Assembly (NCBI GenBank): GCA_964489735.1
Contig: CAZBAL010000012.1
Coordinates: 1 to 52,812 of the forward strand
Source of the DNA: Andreesenia sp964489735
GTDB lineage: Bacteria > Bacillota > Clostridia > Tissierellales > Gottschalkiaceae
Length of the DNA stretch: 52,812 nucleotides
Direction of reading: 5' to 3'
Shown here: in pieces, positions 26,507 through 34,995 of the stretch
Layout: each line of letters opens with the position of its first letter
Numbering within the stretch: the stretch's first letter is position 1
Translations under genes and position numbers: made by a program
Notes under the pieces: generated by a model
The model's input: only the letters and a program-made list of their open reading frames with translations
Databases searched by the model: none
What the model was told of the DNA's origin: nothing

Positions 26507-27679
26507 GTGAGCAATTTAGATAATGTTAAAGTTGAACAGGCTATAGACAAACTAGAATCTATAGCGACTGAATTAAAAGATATATTTGTAGAAAGAGATA
26601 ATGTAATAGATAACAGCATAAAAGCACTGATAACAGGTCAGACAGTTTTGCTTATTGGACCACCAGGTACAGCAAAATCTGCATTAGCTACTGAATTATG
26701 CAGAAGAATAGATAATGGAAGATATTTTTCATGGTTACTTAACAGGACTTCGGATCCAGCTGAGATACTAGGACCTTATAGCATCAAAGAGATGGAGCAT
26801 GACAAATTTATAAGGGTTACTAAGAACAAATTACCAGAGGCGGAGATAGTGTTCTTGGATGAGATTTTCAAATGTAATGAACCGACACTTAATATACTTC
26901 TACCTATAATAAATGAGAAAGTGTTCTATAATGATGGAAATCCGGTTCCGGTTCCACTTATAACTATGTTTGCAGCATCTAATGAGTTTCCTGAGGAAGA
27001 CTCATTAATGGCGCTTTATGACAGAATGATCTATAGAATGTATGTGGATTATATTGGAGATGTAGAAAACAAAATGCTTATGCTTAAAAGATCTCTAAAG
27101 GGCAAGAAGGCTGAAAGTTACACGACTATTGATTTGAACGATATAGATTATTTAAGAGAAGCATTAGACCATATAGAAGTAGAAGAAAATATACTTAAAG
27201 AATATATCTATCTTATGAATGCACTATTACAAGAAGGTGTTGTAGTATCAGATAGAAGGCAGAATGAAGCTCTTAAGGTTTTAAAGGCCAATGCACTGCT
27301 TAACAGAAGAGACAAGGTAATAACTGAGGACTTCAATTCTCTTAGGGATGTTCTCTGGAACGATTTAGCTGATATGGAGATAATAGATGAGGTTCTAAAA
27401 GAAAGACTTTTATCGCCTTTTGAAAAAGAATACAATTATATCAGAGATAGATATGACAATATTGTTGCATCTACTAAGAATATTCAGGATACTAGAATGC
27501 TGGTTGAAATCAAAGGGTCTACTGAGATGCTAATGGATAAAGTTAAGAGAATACTCAAAGACAGGGAAATAATGGATGAGAGAAATATAAATAAATTTAC
27601 AGCCATAGAAGTTGAAGTTCAGAGGTTTTTAGACAATCTTCAGTCGCAAATAGGTGACGAAGAAGATATGTTTATGTAG
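26507..27679 (+). CDS. MoxR-family AAA+ ATPase, RavA-like
   Basis: This 390-residue ATPase has Walker A GPPGTAKSAL, Walker B VFLDEIFKCNEPTL, sensor 1 in FAASNEFPEEDSLMALYDR, and an arginine-finger region in DRMIYRMYVDYI. The LNRTSDPAEILGPYSI segment is characteristic of RavA rather than methanol dehydrogenase MoxR. RavA-type ATPases act as chaperones with a VWA partner, here encoded directly downstream. The GTG at 26507 follows AAGGAG. The C-terminal 100 residues are helical and charged. Confidence 0.88.
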   Translation: MSNLDNVKVEQAIDKLESIATELKDIFVERDNVIDNSIKALITGQTVLLIGPPGTAKSALATELCRRIDNGRYFSWLLNRTSDPAEILGPYSIKEMEHDKFIRVTKNKLPEAEIVFLDEIFKCNEPTLNILLPIINEKVFYNDGNPVPVPLITMFAASNEFPEEDSLMALYDRMIYRMYVDYIGDVENKMLMLKRSLKGKKAESYTTIDLNDIDYLREALDHIEVEENILKEYIYLMNALLQEGVVVSDRRQNEALKVLKANALLNRRDKVITEDFNSLRDVLWNDLADMEIIDEVLKERLLSPFEKEYNYIRDRYDNIVASTKNIQDTRMLVEIKGSTEMLMDKVKRILKDREIMDERNINKFTAIEVEVQRFLDNLQSQIGDEEDMFM

Positions 27680-27780
27680 TTTTTGTAATAATATAAAACT
27701 ATGAAACTAGAATTGAATTGAAACTTATCAGAATTACATGGATTATAGTACAGTTTCAGTATAGATTAGGAAGTGTTTTG

Positions 27781-29178
27781 ATGAACAGTATAAATATTAC
27801 ACCAGTTGAGTTGGATATTTATTCGAATATATTTCAGAATTCAAAAAGACTAAGGGAGTTCTATGATGACAGCAGAGATGTGTTTAGAACTATAGACAGT
27901 CTTTCAGAGGATATTTATATCCTGGTATTTAAGAACAGAATAGAGTTTCTTGAACAGGACAGTCTAGATCCAAGGTATTATATAAATAGCATCCTCACAA
28001 AGGAAATGAATGAAAACTATGAAATAAATGCCATTAGAAAGAGAACATCGCTTAAGTATTTGAATTCTGTAATGGCTACAGAGCTCATAATGAGAGGGTT
28101 TGTAAAGAATATAACAGAACTTGAGGATCAGAATTTAGAGTTCAAAAAACTGATAAAAGAATATAGGAAGATGTATGACCAGCTAGTCAGAGAACTAGAT
28201 AGTGCAGATGATGAGTTAAAAGAGCTGTTCAGTAAAAATGCAAAAGAGATGTATGACATCATGTTTGCCAATAACTTCTTTTATAAAACCCTGGACAATG
28301 CATATAAGGAACTTATGTCTACAATAAATTCGATAAATTCCTGGGGTCTTGACGACGGAAAATTGACTGCTGAATCATATGATGAGAAAGTCATGGTAAG
28401 CGGACAGCTTAGAAAGCTCAGAAAAGTCAGAGATATTTCTGAAATGACAGGAAGATTTAGAGCATCTGCATCGAAGCTTCAAAAGAAGCAGACTAAAGAG
28501 ATGGGAATGGAAATGTATGGAGTTGAAATAGGAAATGAAATCCACAGAGTACTACCTTCTGAAAAGATGCTGCTTTCGAATGAAAGGACTAAAAAGTCTT
28601 TCTTGAAGAAATACACTCAGAGAGAACTTCTTTCATATAAGTATAGAAATAACAGAATTCAATCTAAAGGACCGATTATCTGCTGCATAGATACTTCAAC
28701 ATCTATGGAAGGTGAGCTTGAAGTTTGGTCAAAATCCATAGCACTGACGCTTTTGGATATAGCGAGAAAGCAGAAGAGAGATTTTGTCGCAATTATTTTC
28801 TCCTATAAAGTAGGGGCGATTATAGAGTTCAATAAGAACAGGGTTGAGCCTAAAAAGATATATGATTTAGCTACTATGTTCTTTGGAAGCGGGACTAACT
28901 TTGTAGAGCCTCTAACAGAGAGTTTAAGGCTTTTAAACAGTTATAGATATAAGTATGCTGATATTATCTTTATAACGGATGGAGAAGCCCCACTGGATGA
29001 AGATTTCATAGAGAAATTCAATGAGAATAAGGAAAAGAAAGAATTCAGAATGATAACTGTAAATGTTTCAGATAAAATAGAGGATCAGCTAGACAGAATA
29101 AATGATATTCAGATTCTGCTTAGTGAACTAACAGAGGATGAAATAGATAAGACTAACGAAACCATATTTTCTATATAG
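27781..29178 (+). CDS. VWA-domain protein, ViaA-like partner of the MoxR ATPase
   Basis: The product is 465 residues from ATG 27781, seven bases after TAGGAAG (TTG 27778 is also possible; the frame extends further upstream without a ribosome site). The C-terminal VWA domain starts at GPIICCIDTSTSME, with the metal site DxSxS intact, the threonine in GSGTNFVEP, and the aspartate in ITDGEAPLDE. The helical N-terminal 280 residues match the ViaA layout. It lies 100 bases after the ATPase gene. In E. coli the pair influences respiratory complexes and aminoglycoside sensitivity; the target here is not known. Confidence 0.88.
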   Translation: MNSINITPVELDIYSNIFQNSKRLREFYDDSRDVFRTIDSLSEDIYILVFKNRIEFLEQDSLDPRYYINSILTKEMNENYEINAIRKRTSLKYLNSVMATELIMRGFVKNITELEDQNLEFKKLIKEYRKMYDQLVRELDSADDELKELFSKNAKEMYDIMFANNFFYKTLDNAYKELMSTINSINSWGLDDGKLTAESYDEKVMVSGQLRKLRKVRDISEMTGRFRASASKLQKKQTKEMGMEMYGVEIGNEIHRVLPSEKMLLSNERTKKSFLKKYTQRELLSYKYRNNRIQSKGPIICCIDTSTSMEGELEVWSKSIALTLLDIARKQKRDFVAIIFSYKVGAIIEFNKNRVEPKKIYDLATMFFGSGTNFVEPLTESLRLLNSYRYKYADIIFITDGEAPLDEDFIEKFNENKEKKEFRMITVNVSDKIEDQLDRINDIQILLSELTEDEIDKTNETIFSI

Positions 29179-29224
29179 AGGAAGTCTATATAGAAGAAAT
29201 GTATTTAAATGGGAAATATTCAGT

Positions 29225-29288
29225 TAAAAAAGAGTACTTGTTTCACTTTTAGAAAAGCCAATAAAAAGTGAACAGGTACTCTTTTTGT
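29225..29288. terminator. bidirectional terminator between the VWA gene and the cyclo-ligase gene
   Basis: AAAAAGAGTACTTGT and ACAGGTACTCTTTTT form the outer stem and TCACTTTTA/TAAAAAGTGA the inner one. A-rich and T-rich flanks on both sides allow use in both directions. It lies between two convergent genes. Confidence 0.85.
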
Positions 29289-29388
29289 ATAAACCCATAA
29301 ACCTATAAAGCAATACTGCACGATATTCAAGTCAGTACGTTCAGATGTGAACACTCGCATGAATATTTAAGTATGCATTCCTCTTTAT

Positions 29389-29961
29389 CTATTTAACACA
29401 TTCTATTATTCCTGATTCTGTTACTACATACTGAACAGGAAAGTCATGAGAATCTTCATGTGCATGCTCAACCATTTGCAGATCGAAAGCTAATGCAACT
29501 TTTTCTGTTTCTTTTCTAACCCTTTCAAGGAATCTGTCATAGTAGCCAGCTCCATAACCTATTCTGTAACCTCTATTGTCAAATGCAACACCGGGAACCA
29601 ATACTAGATCTACCAATAAAGGATCTACCTCTCTAATGAACTCTGATTTTGGTTCGAGAATTCCATATGCACCTGGAGATAGTTCATTGTCATAGTCGAT
29701 TATTTCGGATAATAAGAGCTGTCTTGTTTCTACTATACTTATAGGTATAACAACTCTTTTTCCATCCGCTATAGCTTGCTTAATAAGCTTCTCAGTCATA
29801 ACTTCATTTCTAAAGTCTATATATGCCATTATTACCTTAGAATTCTTATAGAAATCGCTATTGATCAGATAATCAGTAATCGTGTCACTTTTTGACTGGA
29901 CATCATCTATATTCATACTTTTACGAGCATCTAGAACTTTTTTTCTTATTTCATTTTTCAT
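29389..29961 (-). CDS. 5-formyltetrahydrofolate cyclo-ligase
   Basis: This enzyme converts 5-formyl-THF to methenyl-THF using ATP, returning folate to one-carbon metabolism. The leftward 190-residue protein begins MKNEIRKKVLDARKSM, contains VMAYIDFRNEVMTE and VDLVLVPGVAFD, and has the signature GYRIGYGAGYYDRFL, whose glycines bind the phosphates. The length is typical. A GAGGGGATAC site precedes the ATG. No other folate gene is near. Confidence 0.92.
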   Translation of the reverse strand: MKNEIRKKVLDARKSMNIDDVQSKSDTITDYLINSDFYKNSKVIMAYIDFRNEVMTEKLIKQAIADGKRVVIPISIVETRQLLLSEIIDYDNELSPGAYGILEPKSEFIREVDPLLVDLVLVPGVAFDNRGYRIGYGAGYYDRFLERVRKETEKVALAFDLQMVEHAHEDSHDFPVQYVVTESGIIECVK

Positions 29962-29998
29962 AATAGTATCCCCTCACTTTTAATATCTATTAACTTAG

Positions 29999-30007
29999 AT
30001 TATATCA
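29999..30007 (-). promoter_or_regulatory. extended -10 promoter box for the cyclo-ligase gene
   Basis: Read on the minus strand this is TGATATAAT, with TTGTAA as a possible -35 at 30023-30028 (18-base spacing). It lies about 40 bases before the start codon. Confidence 0.6.
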
Positions 30008-30464
30008 AATAAAACGGAATAGTTACAATAAGAGCTTTCTATAATACACCTGATCAGAATACATATTGTTCGTTATTAATTTATGAATGCAAGACCTCTA
30101 TAGATTAACAAACAAAAAAATTGCTTATTAATAGGAAGTGAAAAATTTGTATTAATAGAATTATTAATGATTTATTAACAAATCAGAAACTATTAGTAAC
30201 AAAAGTGACAAATGGTTACATTGAATACATTGAATAACTGTCAAAAAATAGGAGAAAACAAGGTGAAATTATGCCTATTTTTACTTTTAAACAAAAAACT
30301 TTTTGAGAAGAATGGCTATAAATAGCTGTTTAAAAGATATTTGATAGTAAATTAGAGATAAACAGAGATATATAGAGTATATATGATTGTATTTTGTGTT
30401 AGTCGGCTAGAAAGTGATTCGGAGTTACAACAAATAAAAAAATATGTTTTATAATATAAAAAGA

Positions 30465-30500
30465 GTTAAAAAAGTTACAAAAAAGTTACGAAAAGTTACG
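30465..30500 (+). promoter_or_regulatory. direct repeats GTTACA-N5-GTTACG, WalR-like site
   Basis: GTTAAA, GTTACA, GTTACG and GTTACG start at 30465, 30474, 30485 and 30495. The middle pair has a 5-base spacer (11-base period); read on the other strand it is CGTAAC-N5-TGTAAC, one base from the WalR consensus TGTWAH-N5-TGTWAH. WalR controls cell-wall hydrolases such as the NlpC/P60 enzyme encoded next. A TTGAAA at 30518 could be the -35 of the promoter. No walRK gene is in the window. Confidence 0.45.
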
Positions 30501-30636
30501 AGAACGTAATATTTCTTTTGAAATAAAGAAAAATTGTAACAATAAATTACTAATAGATTGAAATATTTAATATTATTGAAAACGAAGATTACTTTAACAA
30601 ATACGATATTTAATTTTAAGAAAGAGGGTTTTATTT

Positions 30637-31614
30637 ATGAAAAGAAAGTTAACATGTTCGATACTAGCATTAACAATAGCATTAGGTGGAGTTGCATACG
30701 CAAATCCAGAGATAGCAGAAATTGATCAAAATATTAATGCAGTTCAAACAGAACTTTCAGGATTACAAGAATCAGCTAATGCTGTAGCTGCACTAGATCA
30801 GCAAGCAGCTGAAGTAAATGGAAGATTAAGTTCACTTGAAAACTCAGAAGCTTCAACTAATAATGAGATAGCTAATTTATCAGCACAGTATGAGCAGGAA
30901 AAAGCAGAAGTATTAGCTAAAGTTGAAGAGTTATACAGTAAAAGTGAGAACACATATGAAGGAGCTCTAATGTCTAATGAAAACATGGCAGAGTACTTCA
31001 ACCAAGTTGATACAATGAAACAAGTAGCAATCGATAATCCAGAGCTATATGCGAAAATTAAAGGAGCTAAAGATAGCCTTAATAACAAACAGTCAGAACT
31101 AGTTGCTATTCAAGCTCAAATGGCTCCACTAAGAGAAGAGATTGAACAATTAAAATCACAGATAGTTGGTTACGCTGACGTAAAAGCTAGAGTTTCTGAA
31201 CTAAACAGCCAGCTACAAGCACTTGAAGGAAAGAAAAATGAAATAGCAAGATTAGAGGAAGCTGAAAAAGCTACTAATGTTGTTGCTATAGCTAACCAAT
31301 ACTTAGGAACACCATATGTATGGGGAGGAACTACACCAAGCGGTTTTGACTGCTCAGGATTTGTACAGTATGTATATGCTCAAGCTGGTATTTCAATACC
31401 AAGAGTTACAACTGGACAGGAATATGCTGGAGTAGACGTAACAGGTCAAGAACTTCAACCAGGAGATTTAGTATTCTGGGGATCAAGAGGTGCGACTTAC
31501 CACGTTGGAATGTATATAGGAAATGGACAATATGTTCACTCACCACAAACTGGTGATGTTGTAAGAGTAGCTACACTTAATGGATACTCTGTTGCAAGAA
31601 GAATAATGAACTAA
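30637..31614 (+). CDS. secreted NlpC/P60 peptidoglycan endopeptidase with coiled coil
   Basis: The 325-residue protein has a clear signal peptide (MKRKLTCSILALTIALGG, cleaved after AYA). Residues 25-215 are helical and rich in E, Q, S and A, forming a coiled coil as in CwlO. The C-terminal NlpC/P60 domain starts at IANQYLGTPYVWGG; the catalytic cysteine is in FDCSGFVQYVY, the first histidine in YHVGMYIG, and the last polar residue region is HSPQTGDVV. It probably cuts peptide stems in the wall during growth. Codon use favours A-ending codons more than its neighbours, suggesting high expression. An AAAGAGGG site precedes the ATG. Confidence 0.92.
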   Translation: MKRKLTCSILALTIALGGVAYANPEIAEIDQNINAVQTELSGLQESANAVAALDQQAAEVNGRLSSLENSEASTNNEIANLSAQYEQEKAEVLAKVEELYSKSENTYEGALMSNENMAEYFNQVDTMKQVAIDNPELYAKIKGAKDSLNNKQSELVAIQAQMAPLREEIEQLKSQIVGYADVKARVSELNSQLQALEGKKNEIARLEEAEKATNVVAIANQYLGTPYVWGGTTPSGFDCSGFVQYVYAQAGISIPRVTTGQEYAGVDVTGQELQPGDLVFWGSRGATYHVGMYIGNGQYVHSPQTGDVVRVATLNGYSVARRIMN

Positions 31615-31645
31615 TAAGAATAAATATATTTTTAGTTAATAGATT

Positions 31646-31675
31646 AAGACATGCATAGCTGCATGTCTTTTTTTT
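31646..31675 (+). terminator. terminator after the NlpC/P60 gene
   Basis: AAGACATGCA pairs perfectly with TGCATGTCTT around TAGC, then a long T run. The NlpC/P60 gene is therefore monocistronic. Confidence 0.93.
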
Positions 31676-31692
31676 ATAATTTTATCTACTTG

Positions 31693-31701
31693 TGATATAA
31701 T
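31693..31701 (+). promoter_or_regulatory. extended -10 promoter box before the CtpA-type gene
   Basis: TGATATAAT lies about 47 bases before the GTG start, just after the previous terminator. Confidence 0.55.
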
Positions 31702-31747
31702 TAATAAGTTAAAAGGAAATAAACTTATAATATCAGGCGGTGAGTTA

Positions 31748-32956
31748 GTGAACAGATCGATAAAAACTATTGGGATTGCAGTTGCATCGTTGATAGTTGG
31801 AATTACAATAGGTGCAGTGACAACATTTACTGCAGGAAAAGCAGTTTCATTGTTAAATGTTGGAGGAGATGCAAGAATAAACTCTGCACAGATAAATAAA
31901 ATAAATGAATTAAATAAATATATAGATAAAAAATATTTAGGAGATTATGATAAGGAAAAAGTGACAGAAGGAATCTATAAGGGAATGTTTGAAGCACTGG
32001 ATGATCCATATTCAGCTTATATGGACAAAGAGGAGTTTGCTAAGTTCAGTGAAATGACTACCGGTAAATTTGTTGGGATCGGAGTTGTTGTGTCCCCTAA
32101 TGATGACAATAGAATTCAAGTGGTTTCAGTAATCAAAGGTGGTCCTGCTGAAGGAGCAGGAATCAAGGCAGGAGATATAATTTGGAAAGTTGAAGGAACT
32201 GAGTATACAGGAAAAGAAATGGATAAAGCAGTTTCCATTATGAAAGGCAATGAAGGTAAGCCTGTAAAGATAACGATACTAAGAGAGAGCAAGGAAGGAG
32301 ATCCTGAGCAAATAGAAAAGGAAATAATAAGAGCTGAAGTTGTAAATCCTTCTGTAGAACATAAAATGCTTGATGATGGAATAGGATATTTGGAAATACT
32401 TCAGTTTGAAGATGAGACATACAATGAGTTTGTAAAAGCCCTTGAAGATTTAAGAAGTCAAAACTTAAGAGGGCTGGTAATAGATATTAGAAGAAATGGT
32501 GGAGGAGATTTAAGAGTAGCTACCGATATAATAGATGAACTGATTCCAGAAGGGAATATTGTCTATACTGAAGACAAAAATGGTAAAAGAGAATATATTA
32601 ATTCCGACAAGACTGAATTGGGATTACCTTTAGCTGTTTTAGTGAGTGAGTATACAGCATCTGCATCCGAAATCATGACAGCAGCTATACAGGACAGTGG
32701 AATGGGCACCATAATTGGAACAAAGACGTTTGGGAAAGGTGTTGTACAGGAAGTATCACCTATGTCAGATGGATCAGCAGTTAAACTGACAATTTCTGAG
32801 TATTTTTCTCCAAAGGGAAGGAGTATTAACAAAAAAGGTATAGAACCTGATATTAAGCTCGAACTTCCTGAAGATATTACTGGTATTGGTCCTGAACATA
32901 TGGAGCAGGATAACCAGCTGGTAAAAGCAATAGAAGTAGTAAAAGAGAATAAATAA
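31748..32956 (+). CDS. C-terminal processing protease, S41 family (CtpA/CtpB)
   Basis: This 402-residue serine protease has one N-terminal membrane helix (residues 5-30) and acts outside the membrane. A PDZ domain (GIGVVVSPN to VKITILRES, residues 110-200) recognises C-termini. The S41 protease core has YLEILQFEDETYNEF, the catalytic serine in YTASASEIMTAA, and the lysine in TKTFGKGVVQE. The C-terminal KPDI-type end reads GIEPDIKLELPE. The GTG start follows GGCGGTGAG. In Firmicutes such enzymes trim envelope or sporulation proteins. A 56-base gap leads to uvrB, so co-transcription is possible. Confidence 0.93.
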   Translation: MNRSIKTIGIAVASLIVGITIGAVTTFTAGKAVSLLNVGGDARINSAQINKINELNKYIDKKYLGDYDKEKVTEGIYKGMFEALDDPYSAYMDKEEFAKFSEMTTGKFVGIGVVVSPNDDNRIQVVSVIKGGPAEGAGIKAGDIIWKVEGTEYTGKEMDKAVSIMKGNEGKPVKITILRESKEGDPEQIEKEIIRAEVVNPSVEHKMLDDGIGYLEILQFEDETYNEFVKALEDLRSQNLRGLVIDIRRNGGGDLRVATDIIDELIPEGNIVYTEDKNGKREYINSDKTELGLPLAVLVSEYTASASEIMTAAIQDSGMGTIIGTKTFGKGVVQEVSPMSDGSAVKLTISEYFSPKGRSINKKGIEPDIKLELPEDITGIGPEHMEQDNQLVKAIEVVKENK

Positions 32957-33012
32957 TAAGGACAGTCAATTTCATGCAATTAGATAAAAGCATATAGATG
33001 AGGGGTGAAGCT

Positions 33013-34995
33013 ATGAATAAATTTAAGATAGTATCTGATTATAAACCAACAGGAAATCAGCCAGAGGCTATTGAATCCCTATCAGATGGAATAAAAGAAG
33101 GGTTAAAGTATCAGACTCTACTCGGAGTAACAGGTTCGGGTAAGACTTTTACAATGGCAAATATTATACAGGAAGTTCAAAAACCCACAATTGTAATAGC
33201 TCACAACAAGACTTTAGCTGCACAGCTGGCTAGTGAGTTCAAAGAGTTCTTTCCTGATAATGCAGTAGAGTACTTTGTAAGCTATTATGACTATTATCAG
33301 CCGGAAGCTTATGTACCTTCTTCAGACACGTATATAGAAAAAGATGCATCTATAAATGATGAAATCGACAAGCTCAGACACTCCGCAACAGCGGCTCTAT
33401 TTGAAAGAGATGATGTAATAATAGTAGCTAGTGTTTCTTGCATATATGGTCTGGGAGACCCGATTGACTATGAAAATCTCGTTGTTTCATTAAGACCTGG
33501 GATGGAAAAGGATAGAGATGATGTAATTAGGAAGCTTATAGATATACAGTATGACCGAAATGATATTAACTTCACTAGGGGTACATTCAGAGTCAGAGGA
33601 GATGTATTAGAGATTTTTCCGGCTTCATCTAATGAGAATGCGGTGAGAGTTGAGTTTTTTGGAGATGAAGTAGATAGAATAGTTGAGATAAACGTGTTGA
33701 CCGGAGAAATAATTGGAGAAAGAAACCATATTTCTATTTTCCCAGCATCACACTTCGCCACATCTGAAGATAAAGTGAAAGCTGCAATAGTCACTATTGA
33801 GCAGGAGCTTGAAGAGAGATTAAAAGAACTTGAATCAGAAGGAAAATTATTAGAAGCACAGAGACTTAAGCAGAGGACAACTTATGATATCGAAATGCTA
33901 AGAGAGATGGGCTTTTGTCAAGGAATTGAAAACTACTCAAGACATTTGAGTCAAAGACCTCCAGGAAGTAAGCCGTATACTCTTCTTGACTATTTTCCAG
34001 ATGATTATCTTATGATTATAGACGAGTCTCATGTTACATTGCCACAAGTTAGAGGTATGTATGGAGGGGACAAGTCCAGAAAAACAACTTTGGTAGACTA
34101 TGGCTTCAGACTTCCATCGGCACTTGATAACAGGCCGCTGACTTTTGAGGAATTTGAAGGTCATATAAATCAGATATTGTTCGTATCAGCTACACCAGGT
34201 CCTTATGAAATGGATCATACAGAGAAGACTGTTGAGCAGATAATAAGACCTACTGGACTCTTAGATCCTAAAATTTCCGTGAGAAGCACTAAAAACCAGA
34301 TAGACGATTTAATAAATGAGATAAATATGAGAATAGAAAAAAATGAGAGAGTGCTTATTACTACTCTTACAAAGAAGATGTCAGAAGATCTCACTAAATA
34401 TTTTACTGAGATTGGTCTCAAAGTTGAATATCTGCATTCTGATATCAAGACAATTGAAAGAATGGAGATAATTAGGGATTTAAGACTGGGAAAATTCGAT
34501 GTTCTGATCGGTATAAACTTGCTTAGAGAAGGATTGGATATCCCGGAAGTTTCTTTAGTTGCCATATTGGATGCAGATAAGGAAGGGTTTTTAAGATCTG
34601 AAACATCCATGGTTCAAACTATTGGTAGGGCAGCAAGAAACTCAAGTGGAGAAGTTATAATGTATGCTGATAAGATGACCAATTCTATGGAAAAGGCAAT
34701 AAGTGAGACAAACAGAAGAAGAGCAATACAGAAGGCATATAATAAGAAGCATAATATCACTCCGACTACAATAGTTAAGAGTGTAAGGGATGTAATTGAA
34801 GCTACAACAGTGGCCGAAGAAGGATCAGATTATTCAGTAAAGGTTATGAATGAATCGGATGTACTGAAAGTTAAAGAGCAGATAGCGGCACTTGAATTAG
34901 AGATGAGAGAATGGGCAGATCTATTGGAGTTTGAGAAAGCTGCAGAGATCAGAGACCGAATAGAAACTCTTAAAAAAGGAATAGAAGATAATTGA
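33013..34995 (+). CDS. uvrB: excinuclease ABC subunit UvrB
   Basis: UvrB verifies DNA damage and recruits UvrC for incision. I choose ATG 33013, five bases after GAGGGGTGA; the frame also has an ATG at 32998, upstream of that site. The 660 residues show Walker A GVTGSGKT, the beta-hairpin that probes DNA (YYDYYQPEAYVPSSDTYIEK), DESHVTLPQVRGMYGGD, the helicase motifs LREGLDIPEVSLV and QTIGRAARN, and the C-terminal UVR helix pair LEFEKAAEIRDRI that binds UvrC. The last bases overlap the next gene. Confidence 0.96.
   Translation: MNKFKIVSDYKPTGNQPEAIESLSDGIKEGLKYQTLLGVTGSGKTFTMANIIQEVQKPTIVIAHNKTLAAQLASEFKEFFPDNAVEYFVSYYDYYQPEAYVPSSDTYIEKDASINDEIDKLRHSATAALFERDDVIIVASVSCIYGLGDPIDYENLVVSLRPGMEKDRDDVIRKLIDIQYDRNDINFTRGTFRVRGDVLEIFPASSNENAVRVEFFGDEVDRIVEINVLTGEIIGERNHISIFPASHFATSEDKVKAAIVTIEQELEERLKELESEGKLLEAQRLKQRTTYDIEMLREMGFCQGIENYSRHLSQRPPGSKPYTLLDYFPDDYLMIIDESHVTLPQVRGMYGGDKSRKTTLVDYGFRLPSALDNRPLTFEEFEGHINQILFVSATPGPYEMDHTEKTVEQIIRPTGLLDPKISVRSTKNQIDDLINEINMRIEKNERVLITTLTKKMSEDLTKYFTEIGLKVEYLHSDIKTIERMEIIRDLRLGKFDVLIGINLLREGLDIPEVSLVAILDADKEGFLRSETSMVQTIGRAARNSSGEVIMYADKMTNSMEKAISETNRRRAIQKAYNKKHNITPTTIVKSVRDVIEATTVAEEGSDYSVKVMNESDVLKVKEQIAALELEMREWADLLEFEKAAEIRDRIETLKKGIEDN

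Larger units (their letters stand above)
29962..30636. other. 675-base AT-rich intergenic region before the NlpC/P60 gene
   Basis: Apart from the leftward promoter at its left end, this region has no credible gene. It is very AT-rich and contains CATTGAATACATTGAATA, a TATAAT at 30450, and the GTTAC repeats at 30465-30500. A 12-codon frame with a ribosome site (30271-30306) is probably chance. The transcript leader of the NlpC/P60 gene may exceed 100 bases. Confidence 0.7.

Noticed and set aside
30271..30306. Twelve-codon frame (MPIFTFKQKTF) with AAGGTG upstream in the long leader
   Set aside because: Ribosome-like sites and short frames are expected by chance in such AT-rich sequence; nothing links it to the downstream gene.
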